A stretch of 64,000 nt of DNA from Lachnospiraceae bacterium (GCA_009911505.1 QXXL01000007.1:28095-92094), one strand, 5' to 3'; positions 25,430 through 34,848 are shown, counted from the stretch's first letter. Notes: generated by a model from the sequence alone, not told the origin. Program-made: numbers and translations.

Positions 25430-27442
25430 TTAAGGTTGTGTTAAAACGCCGCTTTCATTAAAAATACCTTCTATGCGGCCTTTTTGGTCAAATAAATTAT
25501 TGTACTGGAGCATCCGGTAAGAATCCAGCTCCTCTTGTAATATACCTTCTTCCCCCCACCAGTACAGATTCCCCGCAGCGTCAGAAAATCCATTGACATT
25601 AATCGCAGGTATCTTCTTGTGCAGTGTCCATAGATATTGGTTAAACGCCGGCATCGGAATGTTAGCAGCATTCAACAGGTATGTCCCCAGATAATTTGCG
25701 CCGATATACTCTGGTTCATCCGCCTCTATTTCATAATTCGCCCACAAAAGATATGGCGTCAGCATTTTTTTCTGCGTGTGGGAAAGCAAATTCTCCGGCG
25801 TATCTTCGCCCATAACGCGCTTATAAAAATCCTCCTCCAGGCAGGGCTGGTGATCGCCAAACAAAAGGATTACCGTATCTTCCGGCACTTTTGAAAAATA
25901 AGATATCAGCATTTCGAGCGCCTGATCCGATTCCCGCATCAAGCTTAAAAACTGCTCTGCCTGCGGAAACTCATTCGGATATTCTGTCAGAGAAACCGTA
26001 CTGTTATATTGTTTATCGTCATATCCAGAATGGTTCTGCATGGTAATATTAAACAGGAACAGCTTTTCCCCCGGCTCCTTCTGCTCATACAGCTTTATAA
26101 TACCTTTGTAATCCGACTGGTCCGAAGCATATTGCCTGATTTTTTTTACCTTAATATCACCTTTGCCGTAATATGCGTCAAATCCATAAATCCCATACAC
26201 AGCAGGCCTGTTATAATTGTCTTTCCGGTATGGGTGCCACATCACTGTTTTATACCCCTGCCCTTTAAACAAGGATACAATAGAAGAAGCCCCCTTACGC
26301 ACATACATCTGGTAAGCAATCGTACCTGCAGGAATAAATGCCACCGTGTTTCCTGTCAAAAATTCAAATTCAGTATTGGCCGTACCGCCGCCGTAAACCG
26401 ATACGGATACCATCCCCTGCTTTGTATGATCTGATATACTCTCCATATAGGGCAGCACTGGTTCCGATACCTCAAAATCGCCCAATACAGACAAATCCGA
26501 AAATGACTCGTTCATAATAACAATTACATTTTGCGGCTGCCTGCCCTGCCCGTCCACCTGTCCTCCCGTTCCATCCACTGCCGCAAGAACAGCTTCCTTT
26601 GAGTATCCTTCCGGAGGCTCTACACGCAGAAACCGGATGCTTTTCATTGTACATGCCATATACCCCTCTGTCTGATAGGTAAGGTTAAACCGGAAAAAAT
26701 CCATCCGGTCTGAACCCGCTTTTGCAAACACATCCCCTACCAGCATCCCATAAAGGCCATACCAGATGCACCCGGCCATTACCAGAGTATAAACGGCACG
26801 GGATTTGAAGCCAGGCAGCTTAAAATTGGATTTTGCCGCCCAAAGACAGCATGAAACCGTAAAAAGGCCCATAATTATCATTTCTGCCGTAGGCGTATAT
26901 TGGAATTCTCCGGCCACAGATGCCGCCGTACGGATAGAGCGGATATCCATTGCCATAATTGGCTGCCCCCGGAACATGACGACAAATGCATTTGCCACTG
27001 CCAGCACATAAGTAAATGCCAGCATCAAAAACGCTGTGCCCCGCGTGCTGTTTGTAACGGCAAATACAGCCCCATACAGCAGATACCAAATACATAAGTT
27101 TAAAAACATCCATACCTGCCCGTTTTGAATAATGGAACCTATATTCCCCGCAATAGTTTCAAATATAATAAAACTGGCAGCAGGCAGCAGAATAAATAAA
27201 ATTGCCGCACTGCTGCCGTAAAGAAAATGGTTCTTAATATTCCCTTTCCATAGAACCATACTGCAAAGAAACACCGTACACGCCAGGTACCCCGCCAGCA
27301 GCGATACCCGGTAGCCCCGGATCACCATGCCTGTATACCCTTGCGGCGCCCCAAACTGCGGCCGGGCTGCTACAAGCAGCAAAAATAGTATAAATACCAC
27401 GACGCAAGACACTTGGATGCGCCTGTGATCCCATTTAAACAT
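25430..27442 (-). CDS. LtaS/sulfatase family phosphoglycerol transferase-like membrane protein
   Basis: A 670-residue enzyme with five to six transmembrane segments in the first 250 residues, then an extracellular alkaline-phosphatase-fold domain. Metal and catalytic motifs are seen as VIVIMNESFSDL, the nucleophile-type Thr in YGGGTANTEFE, and LLFGDHQPCLEEDF. LTA synthases move glycerol phosphate from phosphatidylglycerol to lipid or glycan acceptors. Beside a polysaccharide locus it may decorate the glycan with phosphoglycerol rather than build lipoteichoic acid; that is inference. The ATG has only a weak ribosome site, so the start is less sure. Confidence 0.87.
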   Translation of the reverse strand: MFKWDHRRIQVSCVVVFILFLLLVAARPQFGAPQGYTGMVIRGYRVSLLAGYLACTVFLCSMVLWKGNIKNHFLYGSSAAILFILLPAASFIIFETIAGNIGSIIQNGQVWMFLNLCIWYLLYGAVFAVTNSTRGTAFLMLAFTYVLAVANAFVVMFRGQPIMAMDIRSIRTAASVAGEFQYTPTAEMIIMGLFTVSCCLWAAKSNFKLPGFKSRAVYTLVMAGCIWYGLYGMLVGDVFAKAGSDRMDFFRFNLTYQTEGYMACTMKSIRFLRVEPPEGYSKEAVLAAVDGTGGQVDGQGRQPQNVIVIMNESFSDLSVLGDFEVSEPVLPYMESISDHTKQGMVSVSVYGGGTANTEFEFLTGNTVAFIPAGTIAYQMYVRKGASSIVSLFKGQGYKTVMWHPYRKDNYNRPAVYGIYGFDAYYGKGDIKVKKIRQYASDQSDYKGIIKLYEQKEPGEKLFLFNITMQNHSGYDDKQYNSTVSLTEYPNEFPQAEQFLSLMRESDQALEMLISYFSKVPEDTVILLFGDHQPCLEEDFYKRVMGEDTPENLLSHTQKKMLTPYLLWANYEIEADEPEYIGANYLGTYLLNAANIPMPAFNQYLWTLHKKIPAINVNGFSDAAGNLYWWGEEGILQEELDSYRMLQYNNLFDQKGRIEGIFNESGVLTQP

Positions 27443-27467
27443 TTTCTTCTTTGTCTACTCCCGTTAT

Positions 27468-28013
27468 TTATTTCTTCTCCCAGGCATCTTCTGGAAGCGT
27501 AAATTTGCAATGAGGGCATGTTGCTGTATTGGCCCGCCTGCCACATTTGCAAACCGTGCCGATCCGCCTGGCCGGATTGCCTGCCACAAGTGCAAAAGCA
27601 GGTACATCCTTAGTCACTACGCTGCCGGAACCGACCATTGCGTATTCCCCGATTGTTACGCCACAGACAATTGTAGCATTTGCCCCGATGGACGCCCCAT
27701 TCTCTACATATGTCCTGGTAATTTCCCAGTCTGCATTAAAAGCCCTGGGATAAAAATCATTGGTAAACGTCATCGACGGGCCTAAAAATACATCGTCCCC
27801 AATTTCTACACCATGATAAACATTGACATTATTCTGCACCTTCACACGATCCCCAAGAATAGCTTTGGCGTCAATGTATACATTTTTACTGATAATGCAA
27901 TTCTTTCCGATCACACTGTCCTCACGCACTTGCGCTAAGTTCCATATCTTTGTACCATCGCCGATTTTGGCCTGCTCTGATACTTCCGCAGACGGATGGA
28001 TATATACTGACAT
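27468..28013 (-). CDS. Left-handed beta-helix N-acetyltransferase, WbpD/WlbB-like, with zinc-ribbon tail
   Basis: A 181-residue hexapeptide-repeat acyltransferase. Repeats such as IGDGTKIWN, IGKNCIISKNVYI and IGANATIVCGVTIGEYAMVG cover most of the length. The C-terminus carries CKCGRR..CPHC, a likely zinc ribbon. WbpD-type enzymes acetylate the 3-amino group of UDP-2-acetamido-3-amino-glucuronate; the DegT aminotransferase gene eight bases upstream and a Gfo/Idh gene in the locus fit that pathway. ATG at 28013 follows GGAGGG; the frame extends 30 codons upstream within the aminotransferase gene. Confidence 0.87.
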   Translation of the reverse strand: MSVYIHPSAEVSEQAKIGDGTKIWNLAQVREDSVIGKNCIISKNVYIDAKAILGDRVKVQNNVNVYHGVEIGDDVFLGPSMTFTNDFYPRAFNADWEITRTYVENGASIGANATIVCGVTIGEYAMVGSGSVVTKDVPAFALVAGNPARRIGTVCKCGRRANTATCPHCKFTLPEDAWEKK

Positions 28014-28021
28014 ATTCCCTC

Positions 28022-29215
28022 CTATCCAGCAAAAAACGCTTTGACATTTTCTGTAACATACATTAGCTCTTCTTTCGTAAGCTCCGGAAAGATTGGCAGG
28101 CATACCGTCTGCTTTGTGAGCATCTCCGCAACTGGAAGATCCCCCTCTTTATATCCTAAGTAAGTAAATGCCTTCTGCAAGTGCAGCGGCACAGGATAAA
28201 ACGCAGCGCTGCCAACACCCTTTGACGCTAAGAAATTGCCCATCTCGTCTTTTTGGGTACACCGGAACGCATACTGGTGCCAAACAGGGGTATAGCCTTC
28301 CTTTACTATTGGGGTGGTGATACCGCTGCACCCAGAAAAAGCTTCGTTGTAAAACGCTGCGATCGCTGCCCTTTTAGCATTAAATTCGTTTAGATGCTTA
28401 AGCTTAATGCCAAGCACCCTTGCCTGGATGGCATCCATCCTGGAATTGTAGGCAATCAGATAATTGTAATACTTATATGGGTTATACAATGCATCGGGGG
28501 AAGCTGTCCCCTCAAGCTCATCCTCCACCCCTTCTAGAATATATCTGGCTTTTGCACCGTTCTGCGCCATTCCATGCTCTTTGAAAGCACGGCAGATAGT
28601 CGCAACTGAATCGTCATTTGTCGTAATCATCCCGGCATCCCCAAATGCGCCCAGGTTTTTGGTCGGGAAGAAAGAAAAGCATCCGGCATCTGCAAATGAA
28701 CCCGCTTTTTTGCCGGAAATCGCCGCGCCGACCGCCTGGCATGCATCTTCGATTACAACAAGGCCATGTTTTTTGGCAATCTGGCTAATCTGTTCCATAT
28801 CTGCCGGCTGGCCGAAGATATGCACAGGCAGGATTGCTTTTGTCTTATCTGTTATTTTTTCTTCGATTTTATCTGGATCGATATTGTAGGTATCTTCTTT
28901 CACATCGACAAAAACCGGGACTGCGCCTACCATGGCAATCGTTTCTGCCGTTGCAAAAAATGTAAACGGCGTAGTAATGACTTCATCACCCGGCTTTATT
29001 CCAAGCGCCTTTAACGCAATGACCAGGGAATCCGTACCACTGTTCACAGAGATGGCATGCTTTACGCCAATGTATTTCGCAAATTCTTGTTCAAAATCTG
29101 CTACTGCCTTGCCGCCAATGTACATACCGCTTTTCATTTGTTCGCATACGGCCTTCTCTACTTCATCCTGGATTAATTCATACTGCCTTGCCAGATCTAA
29201 AATTTTTACTTCCAT
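28022..29215 (-). CDS. DegT/DnrJ/EryC1/StrS family sugar aminotransferase, WbpE-like
   Basis: A 397-residue PLP-dependent aminotransferase. The PLP-binding Lys lies in FFPTKNLGAFGDAG (about residues 180-193), with VNSGTDSLVIAL near residue 55 holding phosphate contacts. It probably aminates a keto-sugar nucleotide, likely the 3-keto uronate in a Wbp-type route given the acetyltransferase just downstream. ATG at 29215 has GAAGGG seven bases upstream; an ATG seven codons earlier is less supported. Confidence 0.9.
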   Translation of the reverse strand: MEVKILDLARQYELIQDEVEKAVCEQMKSGMYIGGKAVADFEQEFAKYIGVKHAISVNSGTDSLVIALKALGIKPGDEVITTPFTFFATAETIAMVGAVPVFVDVKEDTYNIDPDKIEEKITDKTKAILPVHIFGQPADMEQISQIAKKHGLVVIEDACQAVGAAISGKKAGSFADAGCFSFFPTKNLGAFGDAGMITTNDDSVATICRAFKEHGMAQNGAKARYILEGVEDELEGTASPDALYNPYKYYNYLIAYNSRMDAIQARVLGIKLKHLNEFNAKRAAIAAFYNEAFSGCSGITTPIVKEGYTPVWHQYAFRCTQKDEMGNFLASKGVGSAAFYPVPLHLQKAFTYLGYKEGDLPVAEMLTKQTVCLPIFPELTKEELMYVTENVKAFFAG

Positions 29216-29239
29216 ATCAATACCCTTCTTTCTCAACTG

Positions 29240-30217
29240 CTATACAACATTGTTCCCTGATGATGCCTCTGTTTTGATTTCTTCCACTTCTGAAATAATA
29301 AATGCGGGGCGGTTCCTTGCCGCGTCAAATGTCCTCCATAAATATTCGGCAATAATCCCTAGTGAAATATTGGTAATGCCAAACCCCAACGCCATAATGG
29401 TAGCCAGCGTAGAATATCCAAGCGGCACAGCCGGATTGAGTATTTTATTGACCAATGTAAAAATACCAAAAGCCGCGCCCAGTATAAACATTCCGCCCCC
29501 AATCAGGCTTATCATCCGGATTGGCATAAACGAAAAAGCTACAAAGGAATCAATAAATAATTTGATTTTTTTGGACAATGTCCATTTTGACACCCCTGAA
29601 AAGCGCTCATGAAAATCCATTGAAATCGTACAGCTTTTAAACCCCGCATCCATAAGCTGCAGTGCCACTGAAGAATTAGTTTCAATATTCTGGTTGATAA
29701 AATCTATCAGCTTCCAGTTAAAAACAATATTGCTTGTCCCCCCTGAAGAATAATTTGGCACTGCATATTTCCTCATCAAAGAAGAATAAACCTTTGAAAA
29801 ACAACGATTTGCTTTTGACACCTTCACGGAATTTTTTTCTACATAAACAGCGTCATACCCCTGTCTTATTTTCCTGTAGGCAATTTCCAAAAATTCAATT
29901 GGCTCCTGCAAATCGCTTCCCATCCAGGTACAGACATCAAACTGCGCATGCAAAGTTCCCGCCCGGATCGCTGCGTGGGAGCCAAAATTCTTGGCAAACG
30001 TAATCACCTTGACCTTCTTTATCTGACGGAAATGGAATTTCTGGATAATGGCCGTTGTACCGTCCGTCGATCCATCATCGACAAAAATGGCCTCCAGCGG
30101 AAAATCTATTGTACCCGCATACTGATCCACTGCTTTACAGCATTCTTCAATGCCATCCGCTTCATTCAGATATGGCACGACAACTGTCAGCCCCTGTTCT
30201 CTTTCTTTTGCAACCAT
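29240..30217 (-). CDS. Family 2 glycosyltransferase with C-terminal membrane helices, DPM1/GtrB-like
   Basis: A 325-residue enzyme. The GT-A domain (about 1-225) shows VVVPYLNEADGIEE, VDDGSTDGT and the DXD-like GSDLQEP. Two transmembrane helices follow (about 233-258 and 270-295). This layout is typical of polyprenyl-phosphate sugar synthases such as GtrB. It would load a sugar on undecaprenyl phosphate for use outside the membrane. ATG at 30217 is chosen; a TTG at 30229 is closer to the AGAGGG site, so the start is uncertain by four codons. Confidence 0.87.
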   Translation of the reverse strand: MVAKEREQGLTVVVPYLNEADGIEECCKAVDQYAGTIDFPLEAIFVDDGSTDGTTAIIQKFHFRQIKKVKVITFAKNFGSHAAIRAGTLHAQFDVCTWMGSDLQEPIEFLEIAYRKIRQGYDAVYVEKNSVKVSKANRCFSKVYSSLMRKYAVPNYSSGGTSNIVFNWKLIDFINQNIETNSSVALQLMDAGFKSCTISMDFHERFSGVSKWTLSKKIKLFIDSFVAFSFMPIRMISLIGGGMFILGAAFGIFTLVNKILNPAVPLGYSTLATIMALGFGITNISLGIIAEYLWRTFDAARNRPAFIISEVEEIKTEASSGNNVV

Positions 30218-30245
30218 ACTCAAATCCAACGCCCTCTTTTAACCG

Positions 30246-31160
30246 TTATCTTTTATCAATATGGATATTATAAAAGGAATAAAATGGTTTTAAGCCCAAA
30301 GAATTCCAAGCTCCCTGTACAATAAAATTATCAAACTGCGTACCCGTAATAAAACTCTTTCCTATACTGTGCGCATAATTGATAATGTACGCGATCATAG
30401 CTTTATATGCCCCATACTGCCTGTGTTCACTAGATACCGCAGATAAAATTCCCTCAACAGAAAAATCATCTTCTATAATTGTGACAAACCCAATCGGAAT
30501 ATCCCCGTATTCCGCTACAATAACCTTATCCGTGGATTCCGGCGTTAGGCTGCCCTGTATCCATTTTTTATAGATGTCGCCCGCCATATCGCCTGTCACA
30601 TATGACAAATGGTACTGCCCCTGGTACGTTTCAAAGGAACGGTATGTCATTTCAAGCAGCTCTTCATGATGCGCAGCTACATAAGCTTTATCAGCCATAA
30701 AAATATGCAGCCCGTTTTTGTTGCTGTCTGGTACCGCTTTATTATAAATATACTGCTCTACTGTCCCGCCGCAAAAGATAAACGGCTGATCCAAATGGTT
30801 GTATGCCCGGATTAAATCTACAACATTTGCCGGGAGCTTTAAGTTATAATATGCTTTTTTTTGATCCATTTCGGCCACTAAATGATCCAGAAGCCTGCTA
30901 ATACAGTTTTCCTGTTCCGGATCATGCAGCGTTTCGATATCCCGGAAACAAAAATGTACGACCAGAAAATCCGTCTGGTAAACTTCACTCAACAGGCTGT
31001 TCTTTGTAATGTTATAGCCATAGATTTTACCGCCAGACTCAAAAGAATAAGATATTTCATCTTTGGTCCTTTGTATTTCATCTGCAATACCACTGTAATC
31101 CCTGCTTATAAAAGCCCTGACATATTTTAAATCATTATCAATGTAAGATATTTTTGCCAT
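30246..31160 (-). CDS. GNAT-like N-acyltransferase
   Basis: A 304-residue protein. The C-terminal GNAT-like domain (about 145-300) includes IPIGFVTIIEDDFSVEGILSAVSSEHRQYG and a helix after the expected acyl-CoA loop. The N-terminal half has no clear family, and a two-GNAT arrangement is possible. In a sugar locus, with a MaoC-type hydratase directly upstream, it may acylate an amino sugar. The ATG at 31160 follows GGAGG with seven bases; an ATG two codons earlier is too close to the site. Confidence 0.75.
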   Translation of the reverse strand: MAKISYIDNDLKYVRAFISRDYSGIADEIQRTKDEISYSFESGGKIYGYNITKNSLLSEVYQTDFLVVHFCFRDIETLHDPEQENCISRLLDHLVAEMDQKKAYYNLKLPANVVDLIRAYNHLDQPFIFCGGTVEQYIYNKAVPDSNKNGLHIFMADKAYVAAHHEELLEMTYRSFETYQGQYHLSYVTGDMAGDIYKKWIQGSLTPESTDKVIVAEYGDIPIGFVTIIEDDFSVEGILSAVSSEHRQYGAYKAMIAYIINYAHSIGKSFITGTQFDNFIVQGAWNSLGLKPFYSFYNIHIDKR

Positions 31161-31177
31161 ATACATACCTCCTTATC

Positions 31178-31588
31178 TTATTCAAACAAAATTTTAGCTT
31201 TCCCATCTACCAAAAGCTTGTCATTCCCCATACATGTTGTCTTTAGCAGTACATGCTTTTTCTCCCGGTTGACAGATGCAACCTCCACCCGCACCGTAAC
31301 GCTTGTATCATAAAATACGGGTGCTTTAAAGAAAATTTCCTGGCTGATATAAACAGAACCTGCGCCTGGGAACTGATTGCCTATAATCCCTGAAAAATAG
31401 CTTCCAATCAGCATACCATGGACAATTTTTTTTCCAAACCGGGATTCTTCTGCAGCTTTATGATCCAAATGGATGGGGTTAAAATCCTGGGAGATTTCAG
31501 CAAATGCCCTGCCCATATCTTCCGTAATCACAAAACTCTTTTCATAGTACTGACCTTCATATAAATCTTCTATTGTATACTTTTCCAC
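31178..31588 (-). CDS. MaoC-family hot-dog hydratase
   Basis: A 136-residue single hot-dog protein with the R-specific enoyl-CoA hydratase motif DFNPIHLD (catalytic Asp and His) near residues 35-42 and KKIVHGML after it. Such enzymes add water to enoyl-CoA to form (R)-3-hydroxyacyl-CoA. It is unusual inside a polysaccharide locus; with the GNAT 17 bases downstream it could supply a hydroxyacyl group for an amino sugar, as the enoyl-CoA hydratase does in anthrose synthesis. GTG start six bases after GGAGGA. Confidence 0.87.
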   Translation of the reverse strand: MEKYTIEDLYEGQYYEKSFVITEDMGRAFAEISQDFNPIHLDHKAAEESRFGKKIVHGMLIGSYFSGIIGNQFPGAGSVYISQEIFFKAPVFYDTSVTVRVEVASVNREKKHVLLKTTCMGNDKLLVDGKAKILFE

Positions 31589-31626
31589 TCATGCTCCTCC
31601 ACATTAAAATGCCGTCTCATTTTGGT

Positions 31627-32589
31627 TTATATCCTTTTCATGTACCAGTCCAGTGTCTTTTTAATCCCTTCCTCAAACCCGGTTTGCGGCTCAAAGCCCA
31701 GCAGTTCTTTGGCCCGTTTGGAATCCGCACACAGATTCCTGACATCGCTTGTCCTCGCAGGGCGCCGCTCCCAATCGCCTGTATATCCCATATAATCGCA
31801 GATTCCCTGAAGCAATGTATTGATAGAAATATCCTTTCCGGAGCCTAAGTTAATGATTTTGCCCCTGGATTCTTCCTTTTCATAGGCCAGTATTAAGCCG
31901 CGGACAGTATCTGCCACATAAATAAAATCCCTCGTCTGTTCGCCGTCCCCTTCTACCATAGGCTTGCCGCCTTCTTTCATACGCCTTGCAGTGGCCGGGA
32001 TAATAGCTGCCAATGACCCCTGGGCATTCTGCCTTGGGCCGTAATTATTAAACGGGCGCACAATTGAAATGTCAAGCCCAAGCACTTTGTAAAAGCTGTG
32101 CACCATTAAATCAGCCGCAGCCTTTCCCGCTGCATAAGGCGTCGTCGGATCGGTCGGGTGGTTCTCATCCATAGGCGAATACAAAGCCGTGCCATAAGCC
32201 TCCGAAGAAGACGTATGGACAAGCGTCCTATAAGCGCCTACTTTTAATAATTCAAGCAGCGTATTCGCAATCTCCACGTTAACCATATAAGCGTCAAATG
32301 GATTAAAGAAAGAATAATTGAGCGCAATGGTCGCCATATTATAAACAACCTCAATCTCTTCTTTTTCCATAATTGCCAGAAGGACGCCAAAGTTACGGGC
32401 ATCATCCCGGTATAAAACAAAATTATCATGGGAAAGGGCATCTTCCAAATTCTCCATTTTCCCAAGGAAAAAATTGTCCACACATACTACCTTTGCAGCA
32501 CCCTCCGCCAAAAGCCCATCACACAGATGGCTTCCGATAAACCCTGCGCCTCCGGTTACTAAAATATTTTTACCTGCTATAGCCGCCAT
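31627..32589 (-). CDS. NAD-dependent epimerase/dehydratase, nucleotide-sugar type
   Basis: A 320-residue extended short-chain dehydrogenase. NAD-binding TGGAGFIGSH is at about residues 12-21, the catalytic Ser/Thr in HTSSSEAYG and the YAAGK motif near residue 151. The overall layout is like GDP-mannose 4,6-dehydratase or UDP-glucose 4-epimerase relatives that act on nucleotide sugars. It is coupled to the DegT gene upstream (17-base gap), so it probably makes the keto-sugar substrate or processes the product. Exact substrate unknown. ATG behind GGAGA. Confidence 0.88.
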   Translation of the reverse strand: MAAIAGKNILVTGGAGFIGSHLCDGLLAEGAAKVVCVDNFFLGKMENLEDALSHDNFVLYRDDARNFGVLLAIMEKEEIEVVYNMATIALNYSFFNPFDAYMVNVEIANTLLELLKVGAYRTLVHTSSSEAYGTALYSPMDENHPTDPTTPYAAGKAAADLMVHSFYKVLGLDISIVRPFNNYGPRQNAQGSLAAIIPATARRMKEGGKPMVEGDGEQTRDFIYVADTVRGLILAYEKEESRGKIINLGSGKDISINTLLQGICDYMGYTGDWERRPARTSDVRNLCADSKRAKELLGFEPQTGFEEGIKKTLDWYMKRI

Positions 32590-32606
32590 AATATCTCTCC
32601 TATATC

Positions 32607-33830
32607 TTATAATTTATCTATTGTTTCGCGTATTTTTTCCACTACATATGCCTGATCATCATCACTCATCTGGATATAAAGAGGCAGTGTCACCGACAGA
32701 TGGTCACATGCGTATGCATTAGGGAAATCTTTTGGCGAATACCCAAACCTGTCCCTGTAATAGCCTAACATATGCACTGCATGGGTCCCCTGCCTTGTCG
32801 CAACCCCAGCCTCTTCCAGCGCAGAAAGCAGCCTGTTACGGAACTGTCCGCCCAATTCCACAGAATCCAGATGCAGCTTTTCCAAATCCAGCATACATAC
32901 ATAAGACTGGTATGTGTGGAAATACCCTTCTGGTACATACGGTACACGAAATTCCGGCAGGGTCTGCCCAATCAGTTTGTCATAAATCGCAGCGCGCCTC
33001 CGTTTTTCCCCGACAATCTGATCTAGTTTTTCTATTTGCGCCATCCCGACGGCCGCCTGGATGTCCGTCATACGGTAATTATACCCAGCCTCAGGGAATT
33101 CTGGAAGCAAAAAGCCCTTCCCGGCATGACGTGCATCTGCTGATACCGTACTGCCATGCGTCCTAAGCTCTTTCATCCGCTTTGCCAGTGCAGCATCATT
33201 TGTCAGGACCATGCCGCCCTCCCCGGTCGTAATGGATTTCCTGGGATGGAAGCTGATACAGGACGTATTGCCAAACCCCCCCTGGTGGGTACCGCCAATT
33301 TTGGCACCCAAAGCACATGCTGCATCTTCAATTACTTTTAAATGGTATTCCTCTGCAATCCGGTTGATTTCCCCTATATCGCAGCAAAGCCCAAACTCAT
33401 GCACCGGGACTATCCCCCAAAGTACATTTTTAGTTTCATTGTTATATAGCTTACCGCCGTCAAACGTATAATCCTTCTCAATAATCTTTCGTACATGCTT
33501 TGTATCAATATTAAACGTTTCCTGGCAGATATCCGCAAATACAGGGACAGCCCCTGTTTCTACAGCCGCGTTCGCTGTCGCCACAAAAGTAAACGCAGGC
33601 ACGATCACATCCATGCCAGCTGCCAGCCCCTCTGCCGCCATTGCCAGATGCAGCGCTGTCGTACACGAAGTTGTGGCAACGCCATGCCCAATCTTCTCAT
33701 GGGCACAGACAGCCTCCTCAAACTGCGCTACTACAGGCCCTTGTGCAACCCAGCCGGAATCCAGTACTTTTTTTACATTTTCTGCTTCTTTCCCGTCAAA
33801 ATAAGGTATTGTAACCGGTATACTTTTCAT
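32607..33830 (-). CDS. DegT/DnrJ/EryC1/StrS family sugar aminotransferase
   Basis: A 407-residue PLP enzyme. The Schiff-base Lys is in SFHPRKSITTGEGG, with TTSCTTALHLA near residue 54 for cofactor binding. It is distinct from the other DegT gene at 28-29 kb and resembles the ArnB/PglE/PseC group that aminates 4-keto sugars, which the 4,6-dehydratase at 50-52 kb could supply. ATG behind AAGGGG, nine bases after the Gfo/Idh stop. Confidence 0.9.
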   Translation of the reverse strand: MKSIPVTIPYFDGKEAENVKKVLDSGWVAQGPVVAQFEEAVCAHEKIGHGVATTSCTTALHLAMAAEGLAAGMDVIVPAFTFVATANAAVETGAVPVFADICQETFNIDTKHVRKIIEKDYTFDGGKLYNNETKNVLWGIVPVHEFGLCCDIGEINRIAEEYHLKVIEDAACALGAKIGGTHQGGFGNTSCISFHPRKSITTGEGGMVLTNDAALAKRMKELRTHGSTVSADARHAGKGFLLPEFPEAGYNYRMTDIQAAVGMAQIEKLDQIVGEKRRRAAIYDKLIGQTLPEFRVPYVPEGYFHTYQSYVCMLDLEKLHLDSVELGGQFRNRLLSALEEAGVATRQGTHAVHMLGYYRDRFGYSPKDFPNAYACDHLSVTLPLYIQMSDDDQAYVVEKIRETIDKL

Positions 33831-33839
33831 AACATCCCC

Positions 33840-34820
33840 TTACCCTTTCATGCATTGATCTGCCTGTTCCAGTATGGAGATCACACGGTGCGCCTGCTTA
33901 TACCCTGAAATACTCTCCCTGCCTTCATTGATGCAGTCAACAAAATGCTCAATGCTATTAAGCAAAATATCCTCTGTCTCTATATGCGGCATTTTCAAAT
34001 CCCCCAGGCGGACTCTTGCCTCATACTTTCCATACTCTTCAAAATCGTCCAAAATATCAATACCCTTATCACAAATGGTCAGCTTTTCATCCAGCTGCAT
34101 ATCGTCAAAAATAGCCATCTTTTTTGTTCCGGCTATGATCATCCGACGCTCTTTAATCGGGGAAATCCAGCTTGAACGCACTGACGCAATGACCCCGTCG
34201 TACTCTACAGTCAGGTAAGTCAGCTCCTCACTGTTTCCAAAATGCGCAAGCCCCGCCGCGCTGACACGCTTTGCTTCCATGCCATCGCACAGATAATCAA
34301 GTACGGCAAGATCGTGAACCGCAAGATCCCACATAGCGTTGATATCATTCTTAATATGAGGCCCCAGATTCATCCTGGAAATATCAAAATACAGCAGCTC
34401 GCCCAATTCGCCGGATTCTATCATCTGCTTTACATAGCGGATAATCGGATGGAACACCATAATATGATCCACATGTAATACAACGCCATACTGTTCGCTT
34501 AACTCCCCTAACGCATCTACCTGTGCAGTTGAAGTAGCCAGAGGCTTTTCCATAAACAGATTTTTTTTCTTTGACAACAGCTCCCATGCAATCGGATAGC
34601 TGATATCCTGGCGCAAGGCAATGGCATAAGCATCCACCTCGTCTATCACCTCATGGTAATCCTTTACATATTTCACGTCGTCGCCGTACAGCTTACGAGC
34701 CTTGTTTAAGTTCTTTTCGTCTATGTCACAGATTGCATATAAATCTGCTTTTTTGCTCCTGTTTAAATTCCTGGCAATATTGGGTCCCCAATAGCCGTAT
34801 CCGATTAGTGCAACTTTCAT
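33840..34820 (-). CDS. Gfo/Idh/MocA family oxidoreductase
   Basis: A 326-residue NAD(P)-dependent oxidoreductase. The N-terminal Rossmann GYGYWGPN is at residues 7-14, with the EKPLA motif near residue 95. In surface-sugar loci such enzymes oxidise the 3-position of a nucleotide sugar (WbpB/WlbA type) before transamination, and DegT genes lie directly downstream. No UDP-GlcNAc 6-dehydrogenase (WbpA) is in this window. ATG at 34820 after GGAGG; the frame can be read 11 codons upstream without support. Two promoters precede it. Confidence 0.9.
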   Translation of the reverse strand: MKVALIGYGYWGPNIARNLNRSKKADLYAICDIDEKNLNKARKLYGDDVKYVKDYHEVIDEVDAYAIALRQDISYPIAWELLSKKKNLFMEKPLATSTAQVDALGELSEQYGVVLHVDHIMVFHPIIRYVKQMIESGELGELLYFDISRMNLGPHIKNDINAMWDLAVHDLAVLDYLCDGMEAKRVSAAGLAHFGNSEELTYLTVEYDGVIASVRSSWISPIKERRMIIAGTKKMAIFDDMQLDEKLTICDKGIDILDDFEEYGKYEARVRLGDLKMPHIETEDILLNSIEHFVDCINEGRESISGYKQAHRVISILEQADQCMKG

Positions 34821-34848
34821 GGCAATTCCTCCTAAAAATATAAATGAT

